Of a stretch of 64,000 nt of DNA, positions 17,235 through 25,980 are shown piece after piece. Made by a program: the position numbers and the translations under genes. How positions within the stretch are numbered: the stretch's first letter is position 1; every line of letters starts with the position of its first letter. Origin of the DNA: Oceanimonas doudoroffii (GTDB lineage Bacteria > Pseudomonadota > Gammaproteobacteria > Enterobacterales > Aeromonadaceae); the NCBI RefSeq assembly GCF_002242685.1, contig NZ_NBIM01000006.1, positions 101,241 through 165,240 of the forward strand, given 5' to 3'. The notes under the pieces are model-generated. The model worked only from the letters and a program-made list of their open reading frames with translations. It made no database searches and was not told where the DNA came from.

Positions 17235-18230
17235 TTACTGCTGCTGGTCGGTCAGGGTTTTGCCCTGCTCGGTCCAGAACGCCTTGGCGCCATCGTGCAG
17301 CGGGGTCACGATGCCCAGGGTGCCGGAGTCGATACTCATGGCAGAGGCCGCCTGAGACACCGAGCGCATAAAGGTCAGGCCTTCCTCGGAATAGATTTGC
17401 TTCAGGCTGTCGGCCACCCGGTCGGCAGACAGATGACGGCCGGCCACCCAGAGGGCGGAGTCCTGCACCGTGACCACATCGTAGTCCACGCCCGGATAGG
17501 TGCCGGCGGGAATGGTGACTTCGGCGTAGTAGGGGTGATCCTGGAACAGGGTGCCTTGACTGGCGGCCTCATGCACCTGCAGCAGGCGAATGTCGTTGCT
17601 GGAGGCGGCCTGGATCACCGAGGCGTTGGGAAAGCCGGCAAAGACCCAGAGGGCATCAATCTGGCGGTCGCCCAGGGCCGAGGCGCCCTGGTTGTAGCCG
17701 ATGTACTGGGGGGTGATGTTGTCCCACAGCCCCACGCTTTCAAAGAAGCGTTGGGCCGAGGCGGCGGCACCGGAGCCCGCCGGGCCCACGGCCACGTTTT
17801 TGCCTTCCAGCTGGGACACCTCGGTAATGCCGGAGCCATCAAGCACAATCAGGTGGGCCGGGGCACCATAGAGGTAGGACACTGCCTTGGCGTTGCGGTA
17901 TTTGCGCGTGTCATTGGTCAGCTTGCCGCTCAGGCCCAGATACATGTCGCCGGAATAGACAATGCCGAAGTCGGCATCCCGGGAGTTGACCCGACGCAGG
18001 TTTTCCACCGAACCGGCCGAGGCCATGTTGGACACATCCACGCCGTCCATGGTGCGTGACAGCCGAGTGGAAATGCCGTTGGAGAAATACTGAAAGGTGC
18101 CGCCGTCGGGGCCGCCGGAAAAAGCCAGGCGTTCGGTCTGGGCCTGGGCCGCACCGGCGCCCAGGGTGGTGGCGGTGGCCACGGCCAGGGTGGTCAGTAC
18201 GCGAAAGGTCTTGGTTGCATGTTTAACCAT
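17235..18230 (-). CDS. TAXI-type TRAP solute receptor
   Basis: A 331-residue periplasmic protein of the TAXI family: signal peptide to about AQAQ, then RLAFSGGPDGGTFQYFSNGIS, SAGSVENLRRVNSRDADFGIV and KNVAVGPAGSGAAASAQRF. TAXI receptors studied in other bacteria bind glutamate or related C5 dicarboxylates; the ligand here is not visible. It is the last gene of a three-gene operon with a stress protein and a fused permease. It ends in a glutamine run (DQQQ). Confidence 0.9.
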   Translation of the reverse strand: MVKHATKTFRVLTTLAVATATTLGAGAAQAQTERLAFSGGPDGGTFQYFSNGISTRLSRTMDGVDVSNMASAGSVENLRRVNSRDADFGIVYSGDMYLGLSGKLTNDTRKYRNAKAVSYLYGAPAHLIVLDGSGITEVSQLEGKNVAVGPAGSGAAASAQRFFESVGLWDNITPQYIGYNQGASALGDRQIDALWVFAGFPNASVIQAASSNDIRLLQVHEAASQGTLFQDHPYYAEVTIPAGTYPGVDYDVVTVQDSALWVAGRHLSADRVADSLKQIYSEEGLTFMRSVSQAASAMSIDSGTLGIVTPLHDGAKAFWTEQGKTLTDQQQ

Positions 18231-18280
18231 GTTGGTTTCCTCGTTGTCGTTGCGTTTGTTGTCTTCCGGTGAATGCGGTG

Positions 18281-18730
18281 TCAGTCACGTTCGGGCACGG
18301 TGAGCACCGGCACGGTGGACTGGCGAATGACCCGCTCGGCGGTGGAGCCGAGCAGCAGTTTCCTTACCCCACGTCGGCCGTGGGTGCCGAGCACGATGAG
18401 ATCGGCCTTGAGCGCCGCTGCCCGGGCCAGAATTTCGTCGGCGCCATGGCCCTGGCTCAGCTCCGAAGTCAGCTCGCCCTGAAAGCCACCGAACTGCCGC
18501 TCCTTGAAGTCGTGCAGGTCGGTCATGGCCTGGGTTTTGACCTCCTTGGTAAAGGCGTCCACCACGCTGGCGGGAATGCCGCGGCGGTGCCGGTCATCCA
18601 GCCCGGTGATCACGTGCAACAGGTGCAGCCGGGCACTGTGCGCCGAGGCCAGTTCCTGCGCCAGAGATGCCGCCTCGGCGGCACCCTCGGAAAAGTCGGT
18701 GGCGTACAGGATGAGGTTGATCCGGGACAT
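18281..18730 (-). CDS. Universal stress protein of the TAXI-TRAP operon
   Basis: A 149-residue UspA-fold protein (INLILYATDFSEGAAEAASLA; GTHGRRGVRKLLLGSTAERVI near the end, the ATP-binding G-2x-G-9x-G(S/T) motif). It lies between the permease (9 bases) and receptor (50 bases) genes. As in teaABCD, a Usp protein is embedded in a TRAP operon, suggesting it adjusts transport activity. It is clearly distinct in sequence from the stress protein at 2.9-3.3 kb. Confidence 0.9.
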   Translation of the reverse strand: MSRINLILYATDFSEGAAEAASLAQELASAHSARLHLLHVITGLDDRHRRGIPASVVDAFTKEVKTQAMTDLHDFKERQFGGFQGELTSELSQGHGADEILARAAALKADLIVLGTHGRRGVRKLLLGSTAERVIRQSTVPVLTVPERD

Positions 18731-18739
18731 GAGGCCTCC

Positions 18740-20941
18740 TTAGTGGGCATTGGAATGGTTAACGGCGGTGCTGGTGTCGCCTTCACGCTGCAGCCACCAC
18801 ACCAGGGCCACCAGACCCAGGCCACCGATGTCGGAAGCAAAGGTGGGCCAGTACAGCAACAGGGTGCCGGCGCCCAGCAGCAACCACTCGTGCACGCGGG
18901 TCTTGCGGCGCAGATAACCCATGGCAAAGGCGCCAAAGGCCAGGGTGCCCAGGGTGGCGGAGACAAAGGCGGTGATGATTTCCATCAGGGTGCCGTCCAG
19001 CAGCATGGCCGGAACATAGGCAAACAGCAGCGGCATCACATAGAGCATTTTGGCGAACTTGAACGAGGTCCAGCCGGTCTTCCACGGGTCCGAGCCGGCA
19101 ATGGCGGCACCGGCGTAGGCGGCCACGCACACCGGCGGCGTGATATTGGAGTCCTGAGACAGCCAGTACACGATCATGTGGGCGGCAATGGCCGACACAC
19201 CAAACTCGCCTAGGGCCGGCACCGCCAGCACGGCCACGATCAGGTAGGCGGCGGTCACCGGCACGCCCATGCCCAGCACCAGCGAGGCGATGGCCACCAG
19301 CACCAGGGCCAGCAGCAGGCTGTCGCCGGCCATGGAGATGATCAGATCCGAGAACTTGAGGCCCATGCCGGTGAGGGAGATGGTGCCCACAATGACGCCG
19401 ATAACCCCTATGGTGGCGCCCACGATCAGGGTGTTGCGCGCGCCCACCTGAATGGCTTCCCAGATTTGCTTCGGTCCCATGCGGGTTTCCTTGCTGACCC
19501 AGCTCACCGCAATGCACGACAGCGTGGCCCAGAAGGCGGAGTTGCCGGCGGAGCGGCCGGTGAGCAGCAGCACGGTAATGATCACCAGCGGCAGGGCGTA
19601 GTACCAGCCCCCCTTGAACACGGTTTTCCAGTGCGGAATTTCCTCACCCTGCACGCCCACCAGGCCGTGCTTCTTGGCCTCGAAATGCACCATGCAGTAC
19701 ACCGCCAGGAAGTACAGAATGGCCGGACCAATGGACAGAATCATGATGGTGGAGTACGGGGTGCCGGTGAGCTCGGCCATCAGGAAGCCGCCCGCGCCCA
19801 TGATGGGGGGCAGGAACATGCCGCCGATGGAGGCTGCGGGCTCAATGGCGCCGGCCACGTGGGGCTTGAAACCGGCCCGTTTCATCATGGGGATGGTAAA
19901 GGCACCGGAAGAAACGGTGTTGGCGATGGCGGAGCCGGACACGGATCCGAACAGGGCAGAAGAGATCACCGCCACCTTGGCCGGGCCGCCGGTGGAGCGG
20001 CCGGCCAGCGCCAGGGGCAGATCGATAAAGAACTTGCCGGCACCGGATTTCTGCAAAAAGGCGCCAAAGAAGATAAACAGGATCACATAGGTGGCCAGCA
20101 CGTTGGCCATGACCCCGAACACGCCGTTGGTGGTCAGGAACAGGGCGGTGGCCAGGCGTTCAAAGCGAAAGCCCCGGTGGGCAAACAGCTCGGGCAGGTA
20201 AGGGCCGAACAGGGCAAAGGCGATCATGCCCACACCGATCAGGGTGATGGACCAGCCCAGCACCCGGCGGCAGATTTCCAGGGACAACAGCAGGCCGACC
20301 ACGCTCACCAGCATGTCTACCTCGTTCTCGGCCCCGGCCCGGTAATTGAGCGCCTCGAACTGGCTGATCCAGTAGAGCACGGTACCCGCCACCATCAGCG
20401 CCAGCACCACGTCGCTGGCGGTGGGGCTGTTACCGTTGCGCCGGCTCAGCCACTGATCCAGCGGAATCATCAGGGCGGCAAAGGGCAGCACCAGGGCCAG
20501 CACATAGTGCAGCCGGTCGAGATCCTGTTCCAGCGCCAGGCTCAGGCCGTCGTATTCCCAGGTTTCCTGAAACAGGGAAAGCTGCTGGTAAAAGGCGGTG
20601 GGCGAGTCATAAATCACGAAGCACCCGGCCAGCAGCGCCAGCAGGGCGGCGCTGACCACCGACAGGCCGGCATGGGCGGTGCGGCCGCCGGCGGGATAAA
20701 GCAGAAACACCAGTACAAAGGTGATCAGCACATAAATGCCGAGATGATACTGAGTACTGAGCGCGGCCACGCCGGCGCCGTAGAAGTAGAGGGCGACCAT
20801 GGTGGCGGCCAGCGCCGCCACCAGCCAGGCCCAGGGCCCGGTGAGCTTGCGCTCGGTCTTGGCATCCTTTTCCATCAGCTCCTTGAGCTTTTTCTGCTCT
20901 TCGGGGCTGAGTGCGTCGAGCTGTTGTTGTTGCTGTGACAT
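18740..20941 (-). CDS. Fused TRAP permease (DctQ-DctM, 4TM/12TM type)
   Basis: A 733-residue integral membrane protein that joins the small and large TRAP subunits. The first about 60 residues are charged and start with a glutamine run (MSQQQQQL). Helices about 1-5 form the DctQ-like part, and the rest is DctM-like with GPAKVAVISSALFGSVSGSA, NTVSSGAFTIPMMKRAGF, EPAASIGGMFLPPIMGAGGF and DSNITPPVCVAAYAGAAIAG. Such fusions pair with TAXI receptors, and one follows in the operon. The operon is preceded by a sigma-54 type promoter. Confidence 0.93.
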   Translation of the reverse strand: MSQQQQQLDALSPEEQKKLKELMEKDAKTERKLTGPWAWLVAALAATMVALYFYGAGVAALSTQYHLGIYVLITFVLVFLLYPAGGRTAHAGLSVVSAALLALLAGCFVIYDSPTAFYQQLSLFQETWEYDGLSLALEQDLDRLHYVLALVLPFAALMIPLDQWLSRRNGNSPTASDVVLALMVAGTVLYWISQFEALNYRAGAENEVDMLVSVVGLLLSLEICRRVLGWSITLIGVGMIAFALFGPYLPELFAHRGFRFERLATALFLTTNGVFGVMANVLATYVILFIFFGAFLQKSGAGKFFIDLPLALAGRSTGGPAKVAVISSALFGSVSGSAIANTVSSGAFTIPMMKRAGFKPHVAGAIEPAASIGGMFLPPIMGAGGFLMAELTGTPYSTIMILSIGPAILYFLAVYCMVHFEAKKHGLVGVQGEEIPHWKTVFKGGWYYALPLVIITVLLLTGRSAGNSAFWATLSCIAVSWVSKETRMGPKQIWEAIQVGARNTLIVGATIGVIGVIVGTISLTGMGLKFSDLIISMAGDSLLLALVLVAIASLVLGMGVPVTAAYLIVAVLAVPALGEFGVSAIAAHMIVYWLSQDSNITPPVCVAAYAGAAIAGSDPWKTGWTSFKFAKMLYVMPLLFAYVPAMLLDGTLMEIITAFVSATLGTLAFGAFAMGYLRRKTRVHEWLLLGAGTLLLYWPTFASDIGGLGLVALVWWLQREGDTSTAVNHSNAH

Positions 20942-21001
20942 TCCTTAACCTCGTTTTTCCATCGGCCGCCAACAAGCCGCCGTTTTCGTTAACATCCTAT
21001 T

Positions 21002-21017
21002 AGCAAAAGCCAGGCCA
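21002..21017 (-). promoter_or_regulatory. Sigma-54 (-24/-12) promoter of the TAXI-TRAP operon
   Basis: Read on the minus strand the element is TGGCCTGGCTTTTGCT, with the invariant GG and GC exactly ten bases apart as in TGGCACG-N4-TTGCW. It places the transcript start near 20991, about 50 bases before the permease ATG. A sigma-54 activator gene (dctD) with its kinase lies less than 2 kb away. Confidence 0.78.
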
Positions 21018-21103
21018 ACTTTGGTGCATGCCGGCGACAGCCGCACCAAAAGGGAGCCTGGGCAGAAGTGGGACAAGTACAGGACCATGCATGGACGCGG
21101 ATA

Positions 21104-21123
21104 ATGGGTGGAAACCCACCCAT
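21104..21123. promoter_or_regulatory. Palindrome copy 1, probable activator site
   Basis: ATGGGTGGAAACCCACCCAT is a near-perfect 20-bp inverted repeat. Its centre is about 123 bases upstream of the predicted sigma-54 transcript start, in the usual enhancer range. A related copy lies 32 bases further upstream. It is inferred to bind the DctD-like activator. Confidence 0.6.
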
Positions 21124-21135
21124 TCGTGGCCGGTG

Positions 21136-21155
21136 ATGGGCGGGTTTTCACCCAT
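21136..21155. promoter_or_regulatory. Palindrome copy 2, probable activator site
   Basis: ATGGGCGGGTTTTCACCCAT has the same outer arms (ATGGG/CCCAT) as copy 1 and is offset from it by 32 bases, about three helical turns. Tandem sites on one face of the helix are typical of NtrC-family enhancers. Confidence 0.58.
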
Positions 21156-21382
21156 TAGTCAAAAACGCCGGGGCAGCAGGCCGTGCATAAGCGCGAGTAA
21201 GCCGGCCTTGGCTCCTTAACCCGAGCCTCATTTGGCAAAAAGCGTCTTGTGTGGTGGGCAGGAGCACCGTTTTTACGGGGATGACGGGGCTTTTCTCTTC
21301 GGTTATCTTCGCGAAGTTCAAAACAGGGGGAGGGGCTGTGGCGGGAGGAATGGCTCTGAACCTCAGGCCTCTTAATGGGCAT

Positions 21383-21402
21383 ATGGGGGGAATTCCACCC
21401 AT
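21383..21402. promoter_or_regulatory. Palindrome copy 3 upstream of the MFS gene
   Basis: ATGGGGGGAATTCCACCCAT shares the outer ATGGG/CCCAT arms and central AA/TT-rich part of copies 1 and 2. It ends 41 bases before the proposed start of the MFS gene, so the same regulator may control both divergent units. Confidence 0.55.
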
Positions 21403-21443
21403 CGTTCTTTTGTTCTGTTCAATCGACTCAATGGGAGCATGGC

Positions 21444-22679
21444 TTGACCTTAACGGTGAATGACGGCGCAGTAAGGCGATTCCTGCTCAAGGGGATGGGG
21501 CCTGTTGCCACCATTGCCCTGGCCCAGCTGCTGGGAACCGCCTTGTGGTTCAGTGCCAACGGCACATCCGACGATTTAATAGCGAGTTGGGGGGTCGGTG
21601 CCTCAGACATTGGCTGGCTAACCAGTGCCGTTCAGCTGGGCTTTATTCTTGGCACCCTGGTTATCTCCATGAGCGGTGGGGCGGATCGGTTCAGGGCCAG
21701 CTCGATTTTTATGGGCAGCGCCGTCGCCGGCGCCCTGTTTAACCTGGGGTTTGCCTGGCTGTCCGAGGGCCTGTTAAGCGGCATGCTGTTCAGATTTGGC
21801 GTAGGCATTTGCCTTGCCGGCATCTACCCGATGGGCATGAAGCTGCTCGTGGGTTGGGCACCCGCTCGAACCGGGCTGGCGCTGGCGCAGCTGGTGGCCA
21901 TGCTGACACTGGGCACGGCGCTGCCTCATGCAATGCGGGTGATGGGCGCCGATCTGCCCTGGCAGCTGGTGATCACTGCCTCGTCCGTGACCGCGGTGCT
22001 TGGCGCCTGGCTGGTTGGCTCCCTGGGTGACGGGCCCCATGCGGCCGTTGCAACCGGCCGGCCGAGTGGCGCCGATACTCGGCCGCCTTCCATTTTGCAC
22101 GCGTTTCGGCACGGCCCGTTCCGGGCTGCGACCCTGGGCTATTTTGGCCATATGTGGGAGCTGTACGCCTTCTGGACCCTGGTGCCCCTGATTGTCGCCC
22201 GCACTTCCCTGGCGTCGCACTTTCCCGGGCTGGGGGTGTCCGGACTGTCTTTTGCCATTATCGCCGTTGGCGCATTGGGTTCGCTGTGCGGCGGCTTGCT
22301 GTCCCTGCGTGCGGGCAGCGCCAGGGTCGCCCTGGGGGCGCTGGCCATGTCCGGGCTTTGCGGGTTGGTCTTCGTGCTTGGCTGGCGCGACCTGCAGGCT
22401 GGCAGCCTGCTGTTGCTGCTGATGATCTGGGGCGCTTCCGTGGTGGCCGACTCGCCGCAGTTTTCTGCGCTGGCGGCCACATCCTGCCCGCCCGCATCCG
22501 TCGGCAGCGCGCTGGCCATTCAGAACTGCATTGGGTTTGCGATTACCGTGGTCTCCATTTCCGTCACCAGCAGCCTGTTTGAATACCTGGGGTTGGATGC
22601 CCTGTGGTTGTTGCTGCCCGGCCCGGTTATGGGCCTGGCGGGGTATGTGCTGACGGCCCGGACCACCGTTAACCGCTAG
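21444..22679 (+). CDS. MFS transporter
   Basis: A 411-residue major facilitator with about 12 helices: MGPVATIALAQLLGTALWFSANG, GWLTSAVQLGFILGTLVIS, the helix 4 LFRFGVGICLAGIYPMGMKL and the second half from about HAFRHGPFRAATLGYFGHMWELYAFW. I propose TTG 21444 because GGGAG sits six bases upstream; ATG 21495 would cut into the first helix and lacks spacing to a ribosome site. The substrate is not identifiable; the AQLLGTALWFSAN opening is seen in cyanate/nitrate-like and sugar-like subgroups. It converges on dctD with an 8-base gap. Confidence 0.85.
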   Translation: MTLTVNDGAVRRFLLKGMGPVATIALAQLLGTALWFSANGTSDDLIASWGVGASDIGWLTSAVQLGFILGTLVISMSGGADRFRASSIFMGSAVAGALFNLGFAWLSEGLLSGMLFRFGVGICLAGIYPMGMKLLVGWAPARTGLALAQLVAMLTLGTALPHAMRVMGADLPWQLVITASSVTAVLGAWLVGSLGDGPHAAVATGRPSGADTRPPSILHAFRHGPFRAATLGYFGHMWELYAFWTLVPLIVARTSLASHFPGLGVSGLSFAIIAVGALGSLCGGLLSLRAGSARVALGALAMSGLCGLVFVLGWRDLQAGSLLLLLMIWGASVVADSPQFSALAATSCPPASVGSALAIQNCIGFAITVVSISVTSSLFEYLGLDALWLLLPGPVMGLAGYVLTARTTVNR

Positions 22680-22687
22680 CGTCGGTG

Positions 22688-24043
22688 TCAGCCCTTGTAG
22701 TCATTTTTGTCGAGGCCGTGTTTTTTCATTTTGTCGTACAGGGTCTTGCGCGGCAGTTGCAGGCTTTCCTGAGTGTGCTTGATGGAGCCGCCGTGGCGGG
22801 CCAGCTCGGTCTGGATCAGGGTTTTTTCGAACTGATCGACCCGGGCGGCCAGGCTCTGGCCGGAAGCCGGGCTGTCGGGCCCGCTGTGGTCACCCAGATC
22901 AAAGGAGCAGGCCTCGCCCAGCAATACATAGCGTTCCGCCAGATTGCGCAGTTCCCGCACATTGCCCGGCCAGCTGTGGCTCAGAAGCTGATGCAGCCGC
23001 TCCGCCGACAGCGGTGGAATTTCCCGTTCGTACAGGGCCGAGGCCAGCAGGGCAAAGTGCTGAAACAGCATGGGAATGTCGTCGGGGCGGGCGCGCAGGG
23101 GGGGAATGTCGATGCGCACCACATTGAGCCGGTAATAGAGATCTTCCCTGAAATCGCCGGCATCGGCCAGGGCCCGCAGATCCGCCTTGGTGGCAGCCAC
23201 AATACGAATGTCCAGCGGAATCAGCCGGTTGGAGCCAAGTCGTTCTATGGTGCGCTCTTCCAGCACCCGCAACAGCTTGATCTGCAGGCTCATGGGCATG
23301 CTCTCGATTTCGTCGAGAAACAGGGTGCCCCCCTGGGCGTGCTCCAGCTTGCCGATGCGCTTTTCCTTGGCGTCGGTAAAGGCACCCTTTTCGTGGCCGA
23401 ACAGCTCGGATTCGATCAGGCTCTCGGGCATGCCGCCGCAGTTAATGGCCACAAAATTCTGTTCCCGGCGCGGGCTGTGCTCGTGAATGTAGCGGGCCAG
23501 CAGATCCTTGCCCGAGCCGGTTTCTCCCATCAGCAAAATGTCTGCCGGGCTGGACGCCACCGTCTGTACCAGCCGGCGCAGCTCCTGCACCGCCGGCGAG
23601 CCGCCGATAATGCGTGGCCCGGGGGCGCTCTGCGCCTGCAACTCCAGGCGCAGGCGGCGGTTGTCCAGGGTCAGGGCGCGTTTTTCCAGGGCCCGGTGCA
23701 CCACGTCGAGCAGCAGATCCGATGAAAAGGGCTTTTCGATAAAGTCGTAGGCGCCGCTTTGAATGGCGCTCACCGCCATGGAGATATCGCCAAAGCCGGT
23801 GATCAGAATGACCGGAATGTCGGTATCGATGATCCTGATCCGCTCCAACAGTTCCAGGCCGGTGATGCCCGGCATATTGATGTCGGTAATCACGATGCCG
23901 GCAAAGTTCTCATCGAGCTGCGGCAGCGCCTTGTCGGCGCGGTCAAAGGCCTGCACCCGGTAATCTTCCAGCTCCAGGGTCTGGGCGGCGGAGCGCCGAA
24001 TGGCATCGTCATCGTCGATAAGCAGAATATGGGGCGCGGTCAT
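22688..24043 (-). CDS. dctD: Sigma-54-dependent response regulator DctD
   Basis: A 451-residue NtrC-family activator in three parts: a receiver domain with phosphoacceptor Asp54 (VITDINMPG), an AAA+ domain with Walker A GETGSGKD (173-180) and the sigma-54 contact loop, and a Fis-type helix-turn-helix (HTQESLQLPRKTLYDKM). The contact loop reads GAFTDA (220-225), not GAFTGA. The ATG overlaps the kinase stop by four bases. It would switch on sigma-54 promoters when phosphorylated by DctB; the neighbouring TAXI-TRAP promoter is the obvious candidate. Confidence 0.93.
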   Translation of the reverse strand: MTAPHILLIDDDDAIRRSAAQTLELEDYRVQAFDRADKALPQLDENFAGIVITDINMPGITGLELLERIRIIDTDIPVILITGFGDISMAVSAIQSGAYDFIEKPFSSDLLLDVVHRALEKRALTLDNRRLRLELQAQSAPGPRIIGGSPAVQELRRLVQTVASSPADILLMGETGSGKDLLARYIHEHSPRREQNFVAINCGGMPESLIESELFGHEKGAFTDAKEKRIGKLEHAQGGTLFLDEIESMPMSLQIKLLRVLEERTIERLGSNRLIPLDIRIVAATKADLRALADAGDFREDLYYRLNVVRIDIPPLRARPDDIPMLFQHFALLASALYEREIPPLSAERLHQLLSHSWPGNVRELRNLAERYVLLGEACSFDLGDHSGPDSPASGQSLAARVDQFEKTLIQTELARHGGSIKHTQESLQLPRKTLYDKMKKHGLDKNDYKG

Positions 24044-25881
24044 GCGGGCTCCTTGTGGGCGCGGGCAAGCACCAGGGTGAAGATGGCGCCGCCTTGCGGG
24101 TGGTTGGCGGCGGTCAGCTCGCCCCCCAGGCTTTGAACAATGCGGTGAGAGATGGACAGCCCCAGCCCGAGGCCGGTGGACTTGGTGGTGAAAAAGGGTT
24201 CAAAAATGTGCGCCAGGGCCTGTTCACTCAGGCCGGGGCCGTCATCGCGCACCCTGAGCGTCACCTGCCGTTCGCTGGCCTGCACATCAATGTCGATGCG
24301 GGGCGCGGGCTCATCGGCCATGGCCTGCAGGGCGTTGCCAATCAGGTTGACCAGCACCTGCTCGAGCCGGCCCAGATCACCGGCCACCATGAGCGAGTCA
24401 TAGGTATTCGGCCAGTGCAGGCGGGCATGACGCTTTTCCAGTTCGCCGCCCATCAGCACCATGACGCCCTGACGCAACTGCGCCAGCCGGGTCTGCGCGC
24501 CGCCGGCATCGCGCTGGCGGGCGAATTCACGCAGCGGCTGCAAAATGGCGGCCATGCGTTCGGCCAGGCCGCCAATTTCCCGCAGGTTGCCGGCCACCGA
24601 CTCGGTGCGCCCCCGCTCCAGCAGCTTGCGGCCGTTGTCGGCGAACTGGCGAATGGCGGTGAGTGGTTGGTTCAGCTCGTGGTTAATGCCCGCCGACAAC
24701 TGACCCAGCACCGCCATTTTGGCGGCCTGCACCAGTTGATCCTGAGTCTGTCGGTGTTGCTCCACTTCCTGTTTAAGACGCTGGTTGCTGTCGGTCAGCT
24801 GCCGGGTACGCTGCTCCACCCGTCGTTCCAGTGCCTCGTGGGCCTGCTGCAGCTCACGCTCATGGCGCCGTTGCATGCGATGGCGGGCGCGCAGGAACAG
24901 CAACAGGGCGGCGATCGCCCAGAAACCGCCCAGCCCCATGACCAGGGTGCGGGCAATGCGGGTCTTGAGTGGGCTCAGGTTGGCCAGTACCGCCACCCGC
25001 ATGCCGGCCTCCGGCACCAGTTCACTGACCAGCAGATAGTGACCGGCGGCCTGATTGCCATTCAGGGTCAGCAGCTGGTTGCCTCTGGCGGTGATCTCCC
25101 TGTTGTGCAGGGGCAGGGGGGTGATCTCGGCGTTTTCGTAACGGCGGCTGCCCTGAATACGGGCCAGCAGTTGCTGGTCCGGCACCAGGGCATTGCCCTG
25201 AGGCAGCAGTCGAAAGCGCCAGTGATGACGGGTGGAGATAAAGATGACGCCGTCTTCGTCCATCACCAGAATGTCCTGCAGGGCATCGTTCCAGCTGCCT
25301 TCAATATCTTCCAGATCCACCTTGACCACGGCCACGCCGATGATCTGGCCGTTTTGCCGCACCGGGGCGGAAAAGAAATACCCCCGCACTCGCGAAGTAT
25401 TGCCGAGGGCGAAGTAGCGGCCCTGGCCGCCTTCCACGGCCTGCTGAAAATAGGGGCGAAAGCTGTAGTCGTTGCCGATAAAGGGATTGGGCTGATCCCA
25501 GTTGCTGGCCGCCAGGGTGATGCCGTTGCTGTCGATAAGGTAGCTGTCGGTGGCGCCCATGGTGCGGTTGACCCAGGCCAGATAGCGGTTGGCGGCGTCG
25601 ACCTTTTGCGGGTTGTAAGGGTCGGCCAGCAGCGCCTTGAGCTGCTGCTGGGTGGCCAGCAGCCTGGGCAGATCCCGGTGCCGGGCCAGCTGGTGGCGCA
25701 GGTTGATGATATAGCGACTGAGGCTGGCCTCGGCGTTCTGGCGAATGTGTGCCAGCCCCTGATTCTGGGCATGAAAGAACAGCCCGGCGGTCACCAGCAG
25801 GGTGCCGGTCAGCAACAGCAACGGCAGGGCGATGCGGCGCAGGCGGGAGAGGGTGGCATGTTGACTCATGATGGCCGGCAT
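24040..25881 (-). CDS. dctB: C4-dicarboxylate-type sensor histidine kinase DctB
   Basis: A 613-residue membrane kinase: first helix about 20-40 (IALPLLLLTGTLLVTAGLFF), a periplasmic double PDC/Cache-like sensor domain to about 305 (YLIDSNGITLAASNW, YSFRPYFQQAVEGGQGRYFALG), second helix, a coiled-coil linker (ELQQAHEALERRVEQRTRQL), the H-box INHELNQPLTAIRQF and the ATPase domain with GNALQAM, DDGPGL and STGLGLGLSI. ATG 25881 is chosen for AAGG six bases upstream; ATG 25869 is an alternative. It forms a pair with dctD. The ligand is presumably a dicarboxylate or amino-acid relative. Confidence 0.92.
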   Translation of the reverse strand: MPAIMSQHATLSRLRRIALPLLLLTGTLLVTAGLFFHAQNQGLAHIRQNAEASLSRYIINLRHQLARHRDLPRLLATQQQLKALLADPYNPQKVDAANRYLAWVNRTMGATDSYLIDSNGITLAASNWDQPNPFIGNDYSFRPYFQQAVEGGQGRYFALGNTSRVRGYFFSAPVRQNGQIIGVAVVKVDLEDIEGSWNDALQDILVMDEDGVIFISTRHHWRFRLLPQGNALVPDQQLLARIQGSRRYENAEITPLPLHNREITARGNQLLTLNGNQAAGHYLLVSELVPEAGMRVAVLANLSPLKTRIARTLVMGLGGFWAIAALLLFLRARHRMQRRHERELQQAHEALERRVEQRTRQLTDSNQRLKQEVEQHRQTQDQLVQAAKMAVLGQLSAGINHELNQPLTAIRQFADNGRKLLERGRTESVAGNLREIGGLAERMAAILQPLREFARQRDAGGAQTRLAQLRQGVMVLMGGELEKRHARLHWPNTYDSLMVAGDLGRLEQVLVNLIGNALQAMADEPAPRIDIDVQASERQVTLRVRDDGPGLSEQALAHIFEPFFTTKSTGLGLGLSISHRIVQSLGGELTAANHPQGGAIFTLVLARAHKEPA

Positions 25882-25913
25882 TATGCGCCTTATGGACTCG
25901 AATTGGCGTGATG

Positions 25914-25939
25914 CCGCCCGCACTCTTGAGTGCGGGCGG
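25914..25939. other. Long GC-rich inverted repeat between divergent genes
   Basis: Twelve-base arms (CCGCCCGCACTC and its complement) are separated by two bases, in the 99-base gap between dctB and a small rightward gene. There is no gene for it to terminate, since both neighbours start here. It could be an operator or an mRNA leader hairpin. Confidence 0.55.
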
Positions 25940-25980
25940 GGTTTGCAGCGACAATGGCGCTTTTTACGGAGCCCTGCATC

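Larger units (their letters stand above)
20942..21443. other. 502-base intergenic region between the TRAP operon and the MFS gene
   Basis: This divergent region contains the sigma-54 promoter at 21002-21017, three palindromes of one type (starting at 21104, 21136 and 21383) and otherwise no ORF I can support. The middle part (about 21160-21380) is less GC-rich with several short purine runs, and I see no defined element in it. Small ORFs on both strands here lack ribosome sites and family features. Confidence 0.6.

Noticed and set aside
19466..20938. 490-codon frame on the plus strand opposite the TRAP permease
   Set aside because: Gly/His/Gln-rich antisense shadow without signals or family features.
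21350..21463. Possible short leader peptide (about 37 codons) before the MFS gene
   Set aside because: GGGAGG is directly next to its ATG, too near for use, and the codons show no pattern typical of attenuators; it also runs through the third palindrome.
24055..25911. 618-codon frame on the plus strand opposite dctB
   Set aside because: Antisense of a well-supported kinase gene.
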